64,000 nucleotides of DNA from GCA-2733415 sp964276095 (GTDB lineage Bacteria; Bacteroidota; Bacteroidia; Flavobacteriales; Flavobacteriaceae), in the NCBI GenBank assembly GCA_964276095.1, contig CAXYDR010000002.1:62001-126000 (forward strand), written 5' to 3'. Made by a program: the position numbers and the translations under genes. The notes beneath the pieces are model-generated. The model searched no databases and was not told the DNA's origin. It saw nothing but the letters and a program-made list of their open reading frames with translations. Shown in pieces: positions 7,635 to 15,338 of this stretch (its first letter is position 1; each line of letters begins with the position of its first letter).

Positions 7635-8921
7635 TTATCTTTTTGCTACTTCTTTAAAAGAACGTAAGTTTTCTCCTGTATAAATTTGACGAGGACGACC
7701 TATTGGTTCTTTATTTAAACGCATTTCTCTCCATTGCGCTATCCAACCTGGTAAACGACCTAAAGCAAACATAGGTGTAAACATTTCAGTCGGTATACCT
7801 AAAGCTCTGTAAATAATTCCTGAATAGAAATCTACGTTAGGATATAATTTTCTGTCAACAAAATACTGATCAGATAAAGCTTCTTGCTCTAATCCTTTTG
7901 CGATATCAAGAATTGGATCCTCAACACCTAAAGCACCTAAAACATCATCTGCTGCAACTTTAATAATCTTAGCTCTTGGGTCAAAGTTTTTATAAACACG
8001 ATGTCCGAATCCCATTAAACGGAAAGGATCTTGCTTATCTTTAGCTTTACCCATGTATTTTTTAGTATCACCACCATCAGCCTTAATTGCTTCTAACATT
8101 TCAATTACTGCTTGATTAGCTCCACCGTGTAATGGTCCCCATAATGCAGATATTCCTGCAGAAAGTGACGCATATAAACCTGCATGAGAAGAACCTACAA
8201 TACGTACTGTAGATGTAGAACAGTTTTGTTCATGATCAGCATGTAATATAAGTAACTTATCTATTGCATTGTTAATAACTGGGTTTGCTTTGTATTCTTT
8301 ATTTGGCTTGTTAAACATCATTTTCATGAAGTTTTCAACATACCCTAATGAATCATCACCATAATCTAACGGTAATCCCATTTTTTTTCTATGTGCCCAA
8401 GCTGTTAATACAGGAAACTTTCCTAATACAGTAACAATTGCCTTATACATGTCCTCTTCAGAATCTACATTCACAGAGTTTGGATTAAAAGCAATCAATG
8501 CACTTGTTAAAGACGACAGCACTCCCATAGGATGAGCTGTTTTAGGGAAACCGTCTAATATTTTTTTGATATCCTCATCAACATGTGCTTCTGCCTTAAT
8601 ATCAGCATCAAATTTTGCTAATTGCTCAGCTGTTGGTAACTCTCCAAAAATCAATAAATATGCTACTTCTAAGAAATCTGCTTTGTCAGCCAATTCTTCT
8701 ATAGAATACCCACGGTATCTTAAAATTCCTTCTTCTCCATTTAAAAAAGTAATTGCACTTGTACACGAACCAGTATTTTTATATCCTGGATCAATGGTTA
8801 CAACACCACCAGATGCACCTCTTAATGTTTTAATATCAATTGCAAGTTCATTTTCAGTACCTTTAATTACTGGAAATTCTAATTTTTTACCGTTTACTTC
8901 TAAAGTAGCTATATCTGCCAT
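7635..8921 (-). CDS. gltA: Citrate synthase
   Basis: Condenses oxaloacetate and acetyl-CoA to citrate, the entry step of the TCA cycle. The 428-residue length and an N-terminal beta-rich extension (GVVTIDPGYKNTGSC) place it with the hexameric proteobacterial-type enzymes. Active-site segments are all present: HADHEQNCSTSTVR, GPLHGGANQAV (catalytic His), GFGHRVYKNFDPRA (catalytic His) and NVDFYSG (catalytic Asp). It is monocistronic with its own terminator. It is unusual here in having a clear Shine-Dalgarno (AAGGAG, plus-strand 8930-8935, 8 nt before the ATG) and a small palindrome in its leader. Confidence 0.98.
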   Translation of the reverse strand: MADIATLEVNGKKLEFPVIKGTENELAIDIKTLRGASGGVVTIDPGYKNTGSCTSAITFLNGEEGILRYRGYSIEELADKADFLEVAYLLIFGELPTAEQLAKFDADIKAEAHVDEDIKKILDGFPKTAHPMGVLSSLTSALIAFNPNSVNVDSEEDMYKAIVTVLGKFPVLTAWAHRKKMGLPLDYGDDSLGYVENFMKMMFNKPNKEYKANPVINNAIDKLLILHADHEQNCSTSTVRIVGSSHAGLYASLSAGISALWGPLHGGANQAVIEMLEAIKADGGDTKKYMGKAKDKQDPFRLMGFGHRVYKNFDPRAKIIKVAADDVLGALGVEDPILDIAKGLEQEALSDQYFVDRKLYPNVDFYSGIIYRALGIPTEMFTPMFALGRLPGWIAQWREMRLNKEPIGRPRQIYTGENLRSFKEVAKR

Positions 8922-8929
8922 AGTTTTTT

Positions 8930-8966
8930 CTCCTTCGCTTTATTGTGCTAATACTTCTTATTAGCA
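8930..8966 (-). promoter_or_regulatory. gltA leader: Shine-Dalgarno and 8-bp palindrome
   Basis: On the minus strand, AAGGAG (8935-8930) sits 8 nt before the gltA ATG, one of very few good Shine-Dalgarno sites in the window. Just upstream is TGCTAATA-N5-TATTAGCA (8946-8966), a perfect 8-bp inverted repeat that could be an operator or a small leader hairpin. Confidence 0.4.
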
Positions 8967-9031
8967 AGGGTTAATTATTCAATCCGACGAATTTACGAAA
9001 AATAGCCCTAAAAAAGAAACTATTCACGCAT

Positions 9032-9067
9032 AAAAAAAGCAGTAAAAAGTAAACTTTCTACTGCTTT
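9032..9067 (-). terminator. Intrinsic terminator after eno
   Basis: A 15-bp stem (9036-9050 with 9053-9067) containing one pair that is G-U in the minus-strand RNA, followed there by a long U run (9038-9032). It lies 28 nt past the enolase stop. Confidence 0.82.
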
Positions 9068-9094
9068 AATAATTTAATGAATATTATACTAATA

Positions 9095-10384
9095 TTACTT
9101 CACTTTAAAAGCATTTTCTTGTGGATAATATGCCACAAAACCTAATTCTTCTTCAATACGTAATAATTGGTTGTATTTAGCCATTCTATCTGAACGAGAA
9201 GCAGATCCCGTTTTAATCTGACCACAATTTAATGCTACTGCTAAATCAGCAATAGTATTATCTTCTGTTTCTCCAGAACGGTGACTCATAACAGATGTAT
9301 ACCCTGCATTATGTGCCATATTAACAGCCGCTATAGTTTCCGTTAAAGTTCCAATTTGGTTTACTTTAATCAAAATTGAATTTGCAGTTTCATTTTTAAT
9401 ACCACGTTCTAAACGTTTTACATTAGTAACAAATAAGTCATCTCCAACTACCTGTACCTTATCACCAACTTTATCTGTTAACAACTTCCATCCATTCCAG
9501 TCGTTTTCATCCATTCCATCTTCAATAGATATAATAGGATATTTAGCACATAAATCAGCTAAATATTGAGCTTGCTCTTCAGAAGTTCTTATTGCTCCTC
9601 CAGCTCCTTCAAATTTGGTGTAATCATATTTACCATCAACATAAAATTCTGCTGCAGCACAATCTAAAGCAACCATAATTTCATCTCCAAAACTATAACC
9701 CGCATTTTCAACAGCTAATTTAACTGAATCTAAAGCATCTTCAGTACCATCTAATGTTGGCGCAAAACCACCCTCATCACCTACAGCTGTAGACAAACCT
9801 CTATCTTTCAACACCTTTTTAAGGTTATGAAAAATTTCAGTTCCCATTTGCATTGCTTGTGTAAAGTTTTTTGCTTTAACAGGCATAATCATAAATTCTT
9901 GAAATGCTATTGGCGCATCACTATGAGAACCTCCGTTAATGATATTCATCATTGGTACCGGAAGTGTATTAGCAGACACTCCACCAATATACCTATACAA
10001 AGGCAATCCTAATTCATTTGCAGCTGCTTTAGCACATGCTAAAGAAACTCCTAAAATAGCATTAGCTCCTAATTTTGATTTGTTTTCTGTTCCATCAAGT
10101 TCAATCATTATTTTATCAATACTGTTTTGTTCTAAAACAGAAATCCCTAATAACTCACCCGCAATAATTGTATTTACATTATCTACTGCTTTTAAAACTC
10201 CTTTTCCCATGTAAGCGCTTCCACCATCACGTAATTCAACAGCTTCATGTTCACCTGTAGATGCACCAGAAGGTACAACTGCACGTCCCATAAATCCATT
10301 TTCAGTAGTTACATCAACCTCTACAGTTGGATTTCCTCTTGAATCAAAAATTTGTCTTGCATGAACACCAATAATCATACTCAT
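9095..10384 (-). CDS. eno: Enolase
   Basis: Interconverts 2-phosphoglycerate and phosphoenolpyruvate in glycolysis. The 429-residue protein carries the conserved N-terminus ARQIFDSRGNPTVEVDV, the metal ligands in VALDCAAAEFY, SIEDGMDENDW and VVGDDLFVTN, the catalytic lysine in SILIKVNQIGT, and the C-terminal signature SHRSGETEDNTIADL. Length and motifs are those of canonical bacterial enolase. It lies 70 nt downstream of carA but an intrinsic terminator separates them, so it is probably transcribed on its own; I could not identify a convincing -7 box in that gap. Confidence 0.98.
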   Translation of the reverse strand: MSMIIGVHARQIFDSRGNPTVEVDVTTENGFMGRAVVPSGASTGEHEAVELRDGGSAYMGKGVLKAVDNVNTIIAGELLGISVLEQNSIDKIMIELDGTENKSKLGANAILGVSLACAKAAANELGLPLYRYIGGVSANTLPVPMMNIINGGSHSDAPIAFQEFMIMPVKAKNFTQAMQMGTEIFHNLKKVLKDRGLSTAVGDEGGFAPTLDGTEDALDSVKLAVENAGYSFGDEIMVALDCAAAEFYVDGKYDYTKFEGAGGAIRTSEEQAQYLADLCAKYPIISIEDGMDENDWNGWKLLTDKVGDKVQVVGDDLFVTNVKRLERGIKNETANSILIKVNQIGTLTETIAAVNMAHNAGYTSVMSHRSGETEDNTIADLAVALNCGQIKTGSASRSDRMAKYNQLLRIEEELGFVAYYPQENAFKVK

Positions 10385-10412
10385 AATTGTGTTGTATTTT
10401 AGTTTAATAAAT

Positions 10413-10443
10413 AAACCTCACAAGATTAAGTCCTGTGAGGTTT
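10413..10443 (-). terminator. Intrinsic terminator after carA
   Basis: A 13-bp stem with one G-U wobble in the minus-strand RNA (10413-10425 with 10431-10443) and a 5-nt loop, followed by UAUUUAUU. Directly after the carA stop. Confidence 0.7.
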
Positions 10444-10454
10444 GAATTTTAATA

Positions 10455-11576
10455 TTATGCGTTTTGTAATTTAGCTTCTTTTATATTTGCTACAAACTGA
10501 TCAAACAAATATCTTGAATCATGTGGTCCAGGACTAGCCTCTGGGTGATACTGAACAGAAAAACAATTCTTATTCTTCATCTTTAATCCAGCTACGGTAT
10601 GATCATTTAAATGCGTATGTGATATTTCTACTTCAGGATTTGCTACAGCCTCATCCCTATTTACAGCAAAACCATGATTTTGAGAAGTAATTTCCCCTTT
10701 TCCAGTTGCTATATTCATTACTGGGTGATTAATACCTCTATGTCCATTATGCATTTTAAATGTAGAAATTCCATTTGCAATAGCAATAACTTGGTGACCT
10801 AAACAAATACCAAATAATGGTAGGTTTCTTTTTATTATTTCTTTAGCAACGGCTTGAGCTTCTACTAAAGGCTCAGGATCTCCAGGGCCGTTAGATAAAA
10901 AATACCCATCAGGATTCCAAGCGCTCATTTCTTCAAATGTTGCGTTATAAGGGAATACTTTTATATAAACATCTCTAGATGAGATATTCTTTAATATACT
11001 CTTTTTAATTCCAATGTCTAAAGCCGCAACTTTATATGTTGCATTTTCATCTCCAAAATAATAAGGCTCAATACATGAAACTTTAGACGCTAGTTCTAAT
11101 CCGTTCATATTAGGACTTTCAGCTAATTGCTTTTTTAATCCTTCAATATTATCAACATCAGTTGACATTACAGCATTCATAGCTCCATTATCACGAATAT
11201 ATGAAACCAAAGCTCTAGTATCAACATCTGAAATAGCAAACAAGTTGCTTTCATTTAAAAAATCTTCTAAAGATCTATTAGCGATATCTCTTGAATAATC
11301 ATAACTGAAATTCTTACAAATCAATCCTGAAATTTTAACTCCATTTGATTCATTTTCATCTGTAGCAGTACCGTAGTTTCCGATATGCGAATTTGTAGTT
11401 ACCATTAACTGACCAAAATAAGATGGGTCAGTGAAAATTTCCTGATACCCTGTCATTCCTGTGTTAAAACAAACTTCTCCAAAGGATGTCCCTTCTTTAT
11501 CAGCTACTGACTTTCCATAGAAAATTGTACCATCAGCTAACAGTAGTATTGCTTTTCTTCGAGTTTGATACTTCAT
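10455..11576 (-). CDS. carA: Carbamoyl-phosphate synthase small (glutaminase) subunit
   Basis: Releases ammonia from glutamine for the CarB subunit, which makes carbamoyl phosphate for pyrimidines and arginine. The 373-residue protein has the N-terminal CPSase_sm domain (LLADGTIFYGKSV, GMTGYQEIFTDPSY) and a C-terminal class I glutamine amidotransferase domain with the nucleophile in FGICLGHQ and the His/Glu pair in QYHPEASPGPHDS. No carB follows: the gene is monocistronic between two terminators, so the large subunit must be encoded elsewhere. A -7-like box, TAATTTTG, lies 36-43 nt upstream of the start. Confidence 0.97.
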   Translation of the reverse strand: MKYQTRRKAILLLADGTIFYGKSVADKEGTSFGEVCFNTGMTGYQEIFTDPSYFGQLMVTTNSHIGNYGTATDENESNGVKISGLICKNFSYDYSRDIANRSLEDFLNESNLFAISDVDTRALVSYIRDNGAMNAVMSTDVDNIEGLKKQLAESPNMNGLELASKVSCIEPYYFGDENATYKVAALDIGIKKSILKNISSRDVYIKVFPYNATFEEMSAWNPDGYFLSNGPGDPEPLVEAQAVAKEIIKRNLPLFGICLGHQVIAIANGISTFKMHNGHRGINHPVMNIATGKGEITSQNHGFAVNRDEAVANPEVEISHTHLNDHTVAGLKMKNKNCFSVQYHPEASPGPHDSRYLFDQFVANIKEAKLQNA

Positions 11577-11611
11577 TACTATTGTTGTTTAGTTGTGTGT
11601 AATTAGTTGCG

Positions 11612-11619
11612 CAAAATTA
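11612..11619 (-). promoter_or_regulatory. Candidate -7 box of carA
   Basis: TAATTTTG on the minus strand matches TAnnTTTG. The expected -33 position falls inside the rplQ terminator and shows no TTTG, so the call rests on the -7 box alone. Confidence 0.35.
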
Positions 11620-11629
11620 ATACAAAAAA

Positions 11630-11657
11630 AAAGGATAAACTAAAAAGTTTATCCTTT
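11630..11657 (-). terminator. Intrinsic terminator ending the ribosomal protein block
   Basis: A 12-bp perfect stem (11630-11641 with 11646-11657), a 4-nt loop and a U8-9 tract on the minus strand, 23 nt past the rplQ stop codon. Confidence 0.88.
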
Positions 11658-11680
11658 AATGCTAAGATTTTAAAAACATC

Positions 11681-12148
11681 TTATTCTTCTTCCTTAGAAG
11701 CTGCTGTGTCTGCTGCTGCAGGAGCTGCTTTCTTAGCCTTACTTCTACGAGTAGTCTTTTTAGCTTCTTTCTTACCAGCGTTATAGATTTCGTTGTAATC
11801 AACTAATTCTACCATTGCCATATCAGCGTTATCCCCTAAACGGTTTCCTAACTTGATCACACGAGTATAACCTCCTGGACGATCTCCGACTTTTACAGCT
11901 ACGTCTCTGAATAATTCAGTTACTGCTTCTTTTTGTCTTAATTTAGCAAATACTAAACGACGATTGTGCGTAGTATCACTTTTAGACTTAGTCACTAAAG
12001 GCTCAAAAAATTGCTTTAAAGCCTTCGCTTTAGCAACTGTTGTGTTAATACGTTTGTGCTCTATTAAAGAACAAGCCATATTAGACAACATCGCAACTCT
12101 ATGCGCTTTCTTTCTACCTAAGTGATTTATTTTTTTACCGTGTCTCAT
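11681..12148 (-). CDS. rplQ: 50S ribosomal protein L17
   Basis: A structural protein of the large subunit near the peptide exit tunnel. The 155-residue protein starts with the typical MRHGKKINHLGRKKAHR and contains LFAKLR-type (VFAKLRQKEAV) and GGYTRVIKLGNRLGDNA motifs. It is about 30 residues longer than E. coli L17 because of a Lys/Ala-rich C-terminal tail (KKEAKKTTRRSKAKKAAPA). It is the last gene of the block and is separated from rpoA by 133 nt with a hairpin, so it may be partly uncoupled from the rest. Confidence 0.97.
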   Translation of the reverse strand: MRHGKKINHLGRKKAHRVAMLSNMACSLIEHKRINTTVAKAKALKQFFEPLVTKSKSDTTHNRRLVFAKLRQKEAVTELFRDVAVKVGDRPGGYTRVIKLGNRLGDNADMAMVELVDYNEIYNAGKKEAKKTTRRSKAKKAAPAAADTAASKEEE

Positions 12149-12235
12149 TGTAATTGGTATTTCACACCATCTTGCTTCAACTCATTATAAGGAGCAAAAT
12201 ATGATGTATTAATTTATTTGTTTGAATAAAAGAAT

Positions 12236-12274
12236 AGAAAAGTAGTATCATAATTAATTACAATACTACTTTCT
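12236..12274 (-). terminator. Hairpin between rpoA and rplQ, possible weak terminator
   Basis: AAAGTAGTAT (12239-12248) pairs with ATACTACTTT (12263-12272) across a 14-nt loop; a further AGA/TCT outer pair needs one bulged base. A U-rich, C-interrupted tract follows on the minus strand. Too weak to call a firm stop, but able to lower rplQ expression. Confidence 0.4.
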
Positions 12275-12281
12275 AAATAAT

Positions 12282-13274
12282 TTAGTCTTTATCTAATTTG
12301 TACTTTGCTAAGTCCATTCCGAATGTTAAGTTCTTAATCGCTACTAACTCATCTAATTCAGTTAACGATTTTTTACCGAAGTTACGGAACTTCATTAAGT
12401 CATTTTTGTTGAACGACACTAAATCTCCTAAAGTATCAACTTCAGCAGCTTTTAAACAGTTTAATGCACGAACTGAAAGATCCATATCAACAAGCTTAGT
12501 TTTAAGCAATTGTCTCATATGTAATGATTCCTCGTCATAAGTTTCTGTTTGTGCAATTTCATCCGCCTCTAAAGTGATACGCTCATCAGAGAATAACATA
12601 AAGTGGTGAATTAAAATTCTAGCAGCATCAGTTAATGCATCTTTTGGATGAATAGATCCGTCAGTTTGAATTTCAAATACTAATTTTTCGTAATCAGTTT
12701 TTTGTTCAACACGGAAGTTCTCTATCTTATACAATACATTTTTAATAGGAGTGTATATTGAATCAACAAAAATAGTTCCTAATGGTGCATTAGCTTTTTT
12801 ATTTTCTTCAGCAGGAACATATCCTCTACCTTTTTCTATAGTAAGTTCCATATTGAAATTCACTTTAGGATCTAAGTTACAGATAACTAAATCTGTATTT
12901 AATACTTGGAATCCTGATATGAATTTCTGAAAATCACCAGCTGTAAGTTGTTTCTTACCTGATACAGAAATAGATACAGTTTCGTTGTCTACATCTTCTA
13001 TTTGTTGCTTAAAACGAACTTGTTTTAAGTTTAAGATAATTTCTGTAACATCTTCTACAACTCCTGAAATAGTAGAAAATTCGTGCTCTACTCCCTCAAT
13101 ACGAGTTGAAGTAATTGCAAATCCTTCCAAAGAAGACAATAATACTCTTCTCAGTGCATTACCTACAGTTAAACCATAACCAGGCTCTAATGGTCTAAAT
13201 TCGAATTTACCTTCGAACTCAGACGAGTTGATCATGATAACCTTATCTGGTTTTTGAAAATTTAAAATTGCCAT
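12282..13274 (-). CDS. rpoA: DNA-directed RNA polymerase alpha subunit
   Basis: Nucleates RNA polymerase assembly and contacts upstream DNA and activators. The 330-residue protein has the N-terminal dimerisation/insert domains (RPLEPGYGLTVGNALRRVLLSSL at about 27-49; KGRGYVPAEEN) and the C-terminal alpha-CTD (about 250-330) with two helix-hairpin-helix elements, SVRALNCLKAAEVDTLGDL and LMKFRNFGKKSLTELDEL. Normal length for Bacteroidota. It lies between rpsD (95-nt gap) and rplQ (133-nt gap), both longer than most gaps in the block. Confidence 0.98.
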   Translation of the reverse strand: MAILNFQKPDKVIMINSSEFEGKFEFRPLEPGYGLTVGNALRRVLLSSLEGFAITSTRIEGVEHEFSTISGVVEDVTEIILNLKQVRFKQQIEDVDNETVSISVSGKKQLTAGDFQKFISGFQVLNTDLVICNLDPKVNFNMELTIEKGRGYVPAEENKKANAPLGTIFVDSIYTPIKNVLYKIENFRVEQKTDYEKLVFEIQTDGSIHPKDALTDAARILIHHFMLFSDERITLEADEIAQTETYDEESLHMRQLLKTKLVDMDLSVRALNCLKAAEVDTLGDLVSFNKNDLMKFRNFGKKSLTELDELVAIKNLTFGMDLAKYKLDKD

Positions 13275-13369
13275 TTTTTCTTCATTTTAATTGTTATTCA
13301 GTTGCGCGGTTTCTAAGTGTGAAGAAATACGAACAAACCCTTTGGCTGAATCTCAATATGATTAATTTA

Positions 13370-13975
13370 TTACTTAGAATATAATTCTACGATCAATTGT
13401 TCTTTGATGTTTTCTGGGATTTGTAAACGTACTGGTACAGCAACAAAAGTTCCTGATTTAGTAGCGTTATTCCAAGTCATCCACTCAAAAACATTACTAT
13501 TATTTGCTAATGAATTTTCAATAGCAGATAAAGATTTAGATTTTTCTCTTACTCCAACAACATCACCTGCGTTTAATGAATAAGAAGGTATGTTTACGAT
13601 TTCTCCATTAACAGTAATATGTCTATGAGAAACTAATTGACGAGCTCCACTTCTTGAAGGAGAGACACCCATTCTGTAAACAACGTTATCTAATCTTGAC
13701 TCACATAACTGTAATAAAACCTCACCTGTAATACCTTTATCAGCAGATGCTTTTTTAAATAAGTTACGGAATTGACGCTCTAACATACCATAAGTATATT
13801 TAGCTTTTTGCTTTTCCATTAATTGGATAGCATATTCTGATTTCTTACCTCTTCTACGAGTGTTACCGTGTTGTCCTGGAGGGAAATTTCTTTTTTCAAA
13901 AGATTTATCTTCTCCGAAAATTGCTTCACCAAACTTACGAGCAATTCTAGTCTTTGGTCCTGTATATCTTGCCAT
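13370..13975 (-). CDS. rpsD: 30S ribosomal protein S4
   Basis: A primary 16S rRNA-binding protein that nucleates small-subunit assembly; in several bacteria it also represses its own operon. The 201-residue protein begins MARYTGPKTRIARKFGE and has the S4 RNA-binding domain near residues 90-155 (LCESRLDNVVYRMG, SPSRSGARQLVSHRHI). The N-terminal domain has no zinc-binding cysteines, so this is the zinc-free form. It is preceded by a 139-nt gap with a terminator-like hairpin and followed by a 95-nt gap, so rpsD is more isolated than its neighbours. Confidence 0.98.
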   Translation of the reverse strand: MARYTGPKTRIARKFGEAIFGEDKSFEKRNFPPGQHGNTRRRGKKSEYAIQLMEKQKAKYTYGMLERQFRNLFKKASADKGITGEVLLQLCESRLDNVVYRMGVSPSRSGARQLVSHRHITVNGEIVNIPSYSLNAGDVVGVREKSKSLSAIENSLANNSNVFEWMTWNNATKSGTFVAVPVRLQIPENIKEQLIVELYSK

Positions 13976-14060
13976 TTCTAAATTATTAAGAGCGGGGTTA
14001 TGAATTAAGGCTTATCTATCCTTCGACAACCATGTAATCCACTCAGTGATTATTAAATAT

Positions 14061-14098
14061 AAAAAGAACTGAAACATAACAATAGTTACATTTCAGTT
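14061..14098 (-). terminator. Terminator-like hairpin between rpsK and rpsD
   Basis: AACTGAAA (14067-14074) pairs with TTTCAGTT (14091-14098); after a 2x2 interior loop TAAC pairs with GTTA around an AATA loop. On the minus strand the stem runs into CUUUUUAU (14066 downward), a plausible intrinsic terminator or attenuator inside the alpha operon. Confidence 0.55.
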
Positions 14099-14114
14099 TA
14101 TTTTCAAAAAGTGA

Positions 14115-14504
14115 TTAAACTCTTCTTCTTTTAGGAGGTCTACAACCGTTATGAGCTGAAGGAGTTACATCGATAATCTCTGTAACATCAATTCCTGCAT
14201 TATGTAAAGATCTGATTGCAGACTCACGTCCGTTACCTGGTCCTTTTACATATACTTTTACTTTTCTTAATCCTGCTTCGTGTGCGGTTTTTGCACAATC
14301 TTCAGCAGCCGTTTGAGCAGCGTAAGGAGTATTCTTCTTAGAACCTCTAAACCCCATCTTACCAGCAGAAGACCAAGCTATTACATCACCTTTTTTGTTT
14401 GTCAAAGAGATGATAATATTATTGAATGACGATGATACGTGAGCTTCACCTACCGCGTCTACAACAACCTTTCTTTTCTTAGCAGTTTTTGTTGACTTTG
14501 CCAT
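14115..14504 (-). CDS. rpsK: 30S ribosomal protein S11
   Basis: Lies on the small-subunit platform, where it helps form the mRNA exit region. The 129-residue sequence has typical S11 motifs: AHVSSSFNNIIISLT, GNGRESAIRSL, and the conserved end THNGCRPPKRRRV-like (SAHNGCRPPKRRRV). It starts 4 nt after rpsM. The next gene, rpsD, is 139 nt away behind a hairpin. Confidence 0.98.
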   Translation of the reverse strand: MAKSTKTAKKRKVVVDAVGEAHVSSSFNNIIISLTNKKGDVIAWSSAGKMGFRGSKKNTPYAAQTAAEDCAKTAHEAGLRKVKVYVKGPGNGRESAIRSLHNAGIDVTEIIDVTPSAHNGCRPPKRRRV

Positions 14505-14508
14505 AATA

Positions 14509-14877
14509 TTATGCTTTTTTCTTGTTAGCTACTGTTTTTCTTCTACCTTTTCTAGTTCTAGAGTTGTTCTTAGTTCTTTGCCCTCTTAATGGAAGACCAG
14601 TTCTATGACGAATTCCTCTATTACATCCGATATCCATTAAACGTTTAATGTTTAATTGAATTTCCGTACGTAATTCACCTTCAATTGTGAATGACCCAAT
14701 AGCCTCACGAATGTTACCGATTTCTTCATCAGTCCAATCTGAAACTTTTGTATCTTCACTTACTCCCGCTGTCGATAAAGCATTTTTAGCTCTAGTCGAA
14801 CCTACACCAAATATGTAAGTTAATGCGATTACACCCCTTTTATGTTTTGGGATATCAACACCTGCAATTCTAGCCAT
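14509..14877 (-). CDS. rpsM: 30S ribosomal protein S13
   Basis: A small-subunit head protein contacting the P-site tRNA and the B1 intersubunit bridges. The 122-residue protein begins MARIAGVDIPKHKRGVIALTYIFG and has the C-terminal tRNA-contact tail with GIRHRTGLPLRGQRTK and a basic end. Its ATG overlaps the rpmJ stop by one base (taATG arrangement), implying translational coupling. Confidence 0.98.
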   Translation of the reverse strand: MARIAGVDIPKHKRGVIALTYIFGVGSTRAKNALSTAGVSEDTKVSDWTDEEIGNIREAIGSFTIEGELRTEIQLNIKRLMDIGCNRGIRHRTGLPLRGQRTKNNSRTRKGRRKTVANKKKA

Positions 14878-14993
14878 TACCCTTGTCTTTGTTTAAATCT
14901 AGGATTCTTTTTATTAATAACGTACAATCTACCTTTACGACGTACGATTTTGCACTCTGCACTTCTTTTTTTAACTGATGCTCTTACTTTCAT
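14877..14993 (-). CDS. rpmJ: 50S ribosomal protein L36, zinc-free form
   Basis: A 38-residue protein, MKVRASVKKRSAECKIVRR then KGRLYVINKKNPRFKQRQG. Start and end match L36 throughout bacteria. Of the four zinc ligands of the classical form (Cys11, Cys14, Cys27, His32) only Cys14 remains; the others are Ser11, Asn27 and Arg32, so it cannot hold zinc in the usual way. It overlaps rpsM by one base and is separated from infA by 127 nt that contain a very long hairpin. Confidence 0.95.
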   Translation of the reverse strand: MKVRASVKKRSAECKIVRRKGRLYVINKKNPRFKQRQG

Positions 14994-15045
14994 CTCTTAA
15001 TTTTTAATTTGAAAACAGAAATCACTCTCTACTTTCCTTGTTTCA

Positions 15046-15091
15046 TAACAACTATTTAGTTTTACGAGATTGCAAAACTAAATAATTGTTA
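15046..15091 (-). other. Long stem-loop between infA and rpmJ
   Basis: Outer stem TAACAA/TTGTTA (15046-15051 with 15086-15091), one U-G pair in the minus-strand RNA, then an 11-bp perfect stem TATTTAGTTTT/AAAACTAAATA (15053-15063 with 15074-15084) around a 10-nt loop: 18 pairs in all. No U-run follows, so it is not a standard terminator. A processing site, stabiliser or protein target is more likely. Confidence 0.6.
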
Positions 15092-15120
15092 GATATATTA
15101 ATAATTTTTTGACAATTATT

Positions 15121-15336
15121 TTAATATCTGTATGTAATTCTTGCTTTTGACAAGTCATAAGGACTCATTTCAAGCTTTACTTTATCACCAGGTAACAACT
15201 TAATGTAATGCATACGCATCTTACCTGATATATGAGCTGTTACAATGTGACCATTTTCCAACTCAACACGGAACATCGCATTTGATAATGCTTCAATAAT
15301 ACTTCCGTCTTGTTCTATTGCTTGTTGCTTTGCCAT
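15121..15336 (-). CDS. infA: Translation initiation factor IF-1
   Basis: Occupies the ribosomal A site during initiation. A 71-residue S1-like OB-fold protein with the expected core GSIIEALSNAMFRVELENGH and GKMRMHYIKLLPGDKV, ending LSKARITYRY. It follows secY by 2 nt, with no adk or map between them, unlike Bacillus. The following gap to rpmJ carries the long hairpin at 15046-15091. Confidence 0.98.
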   Translation of the reverse strand: MAKQQAIEQDGSIIEALSNAMFRVELENGHIVTAHISGKMRMHYIKLLPGDKVKLEMSPYDLSKARITYRY

Positions 15337-15338
15337 AG

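Noticed and set aside
12170..12205. TATTTTG-like -7 box between rpoA and rplQ
   Set aside because: Spacing within the box is one base short, and no -33 TTTG is present.
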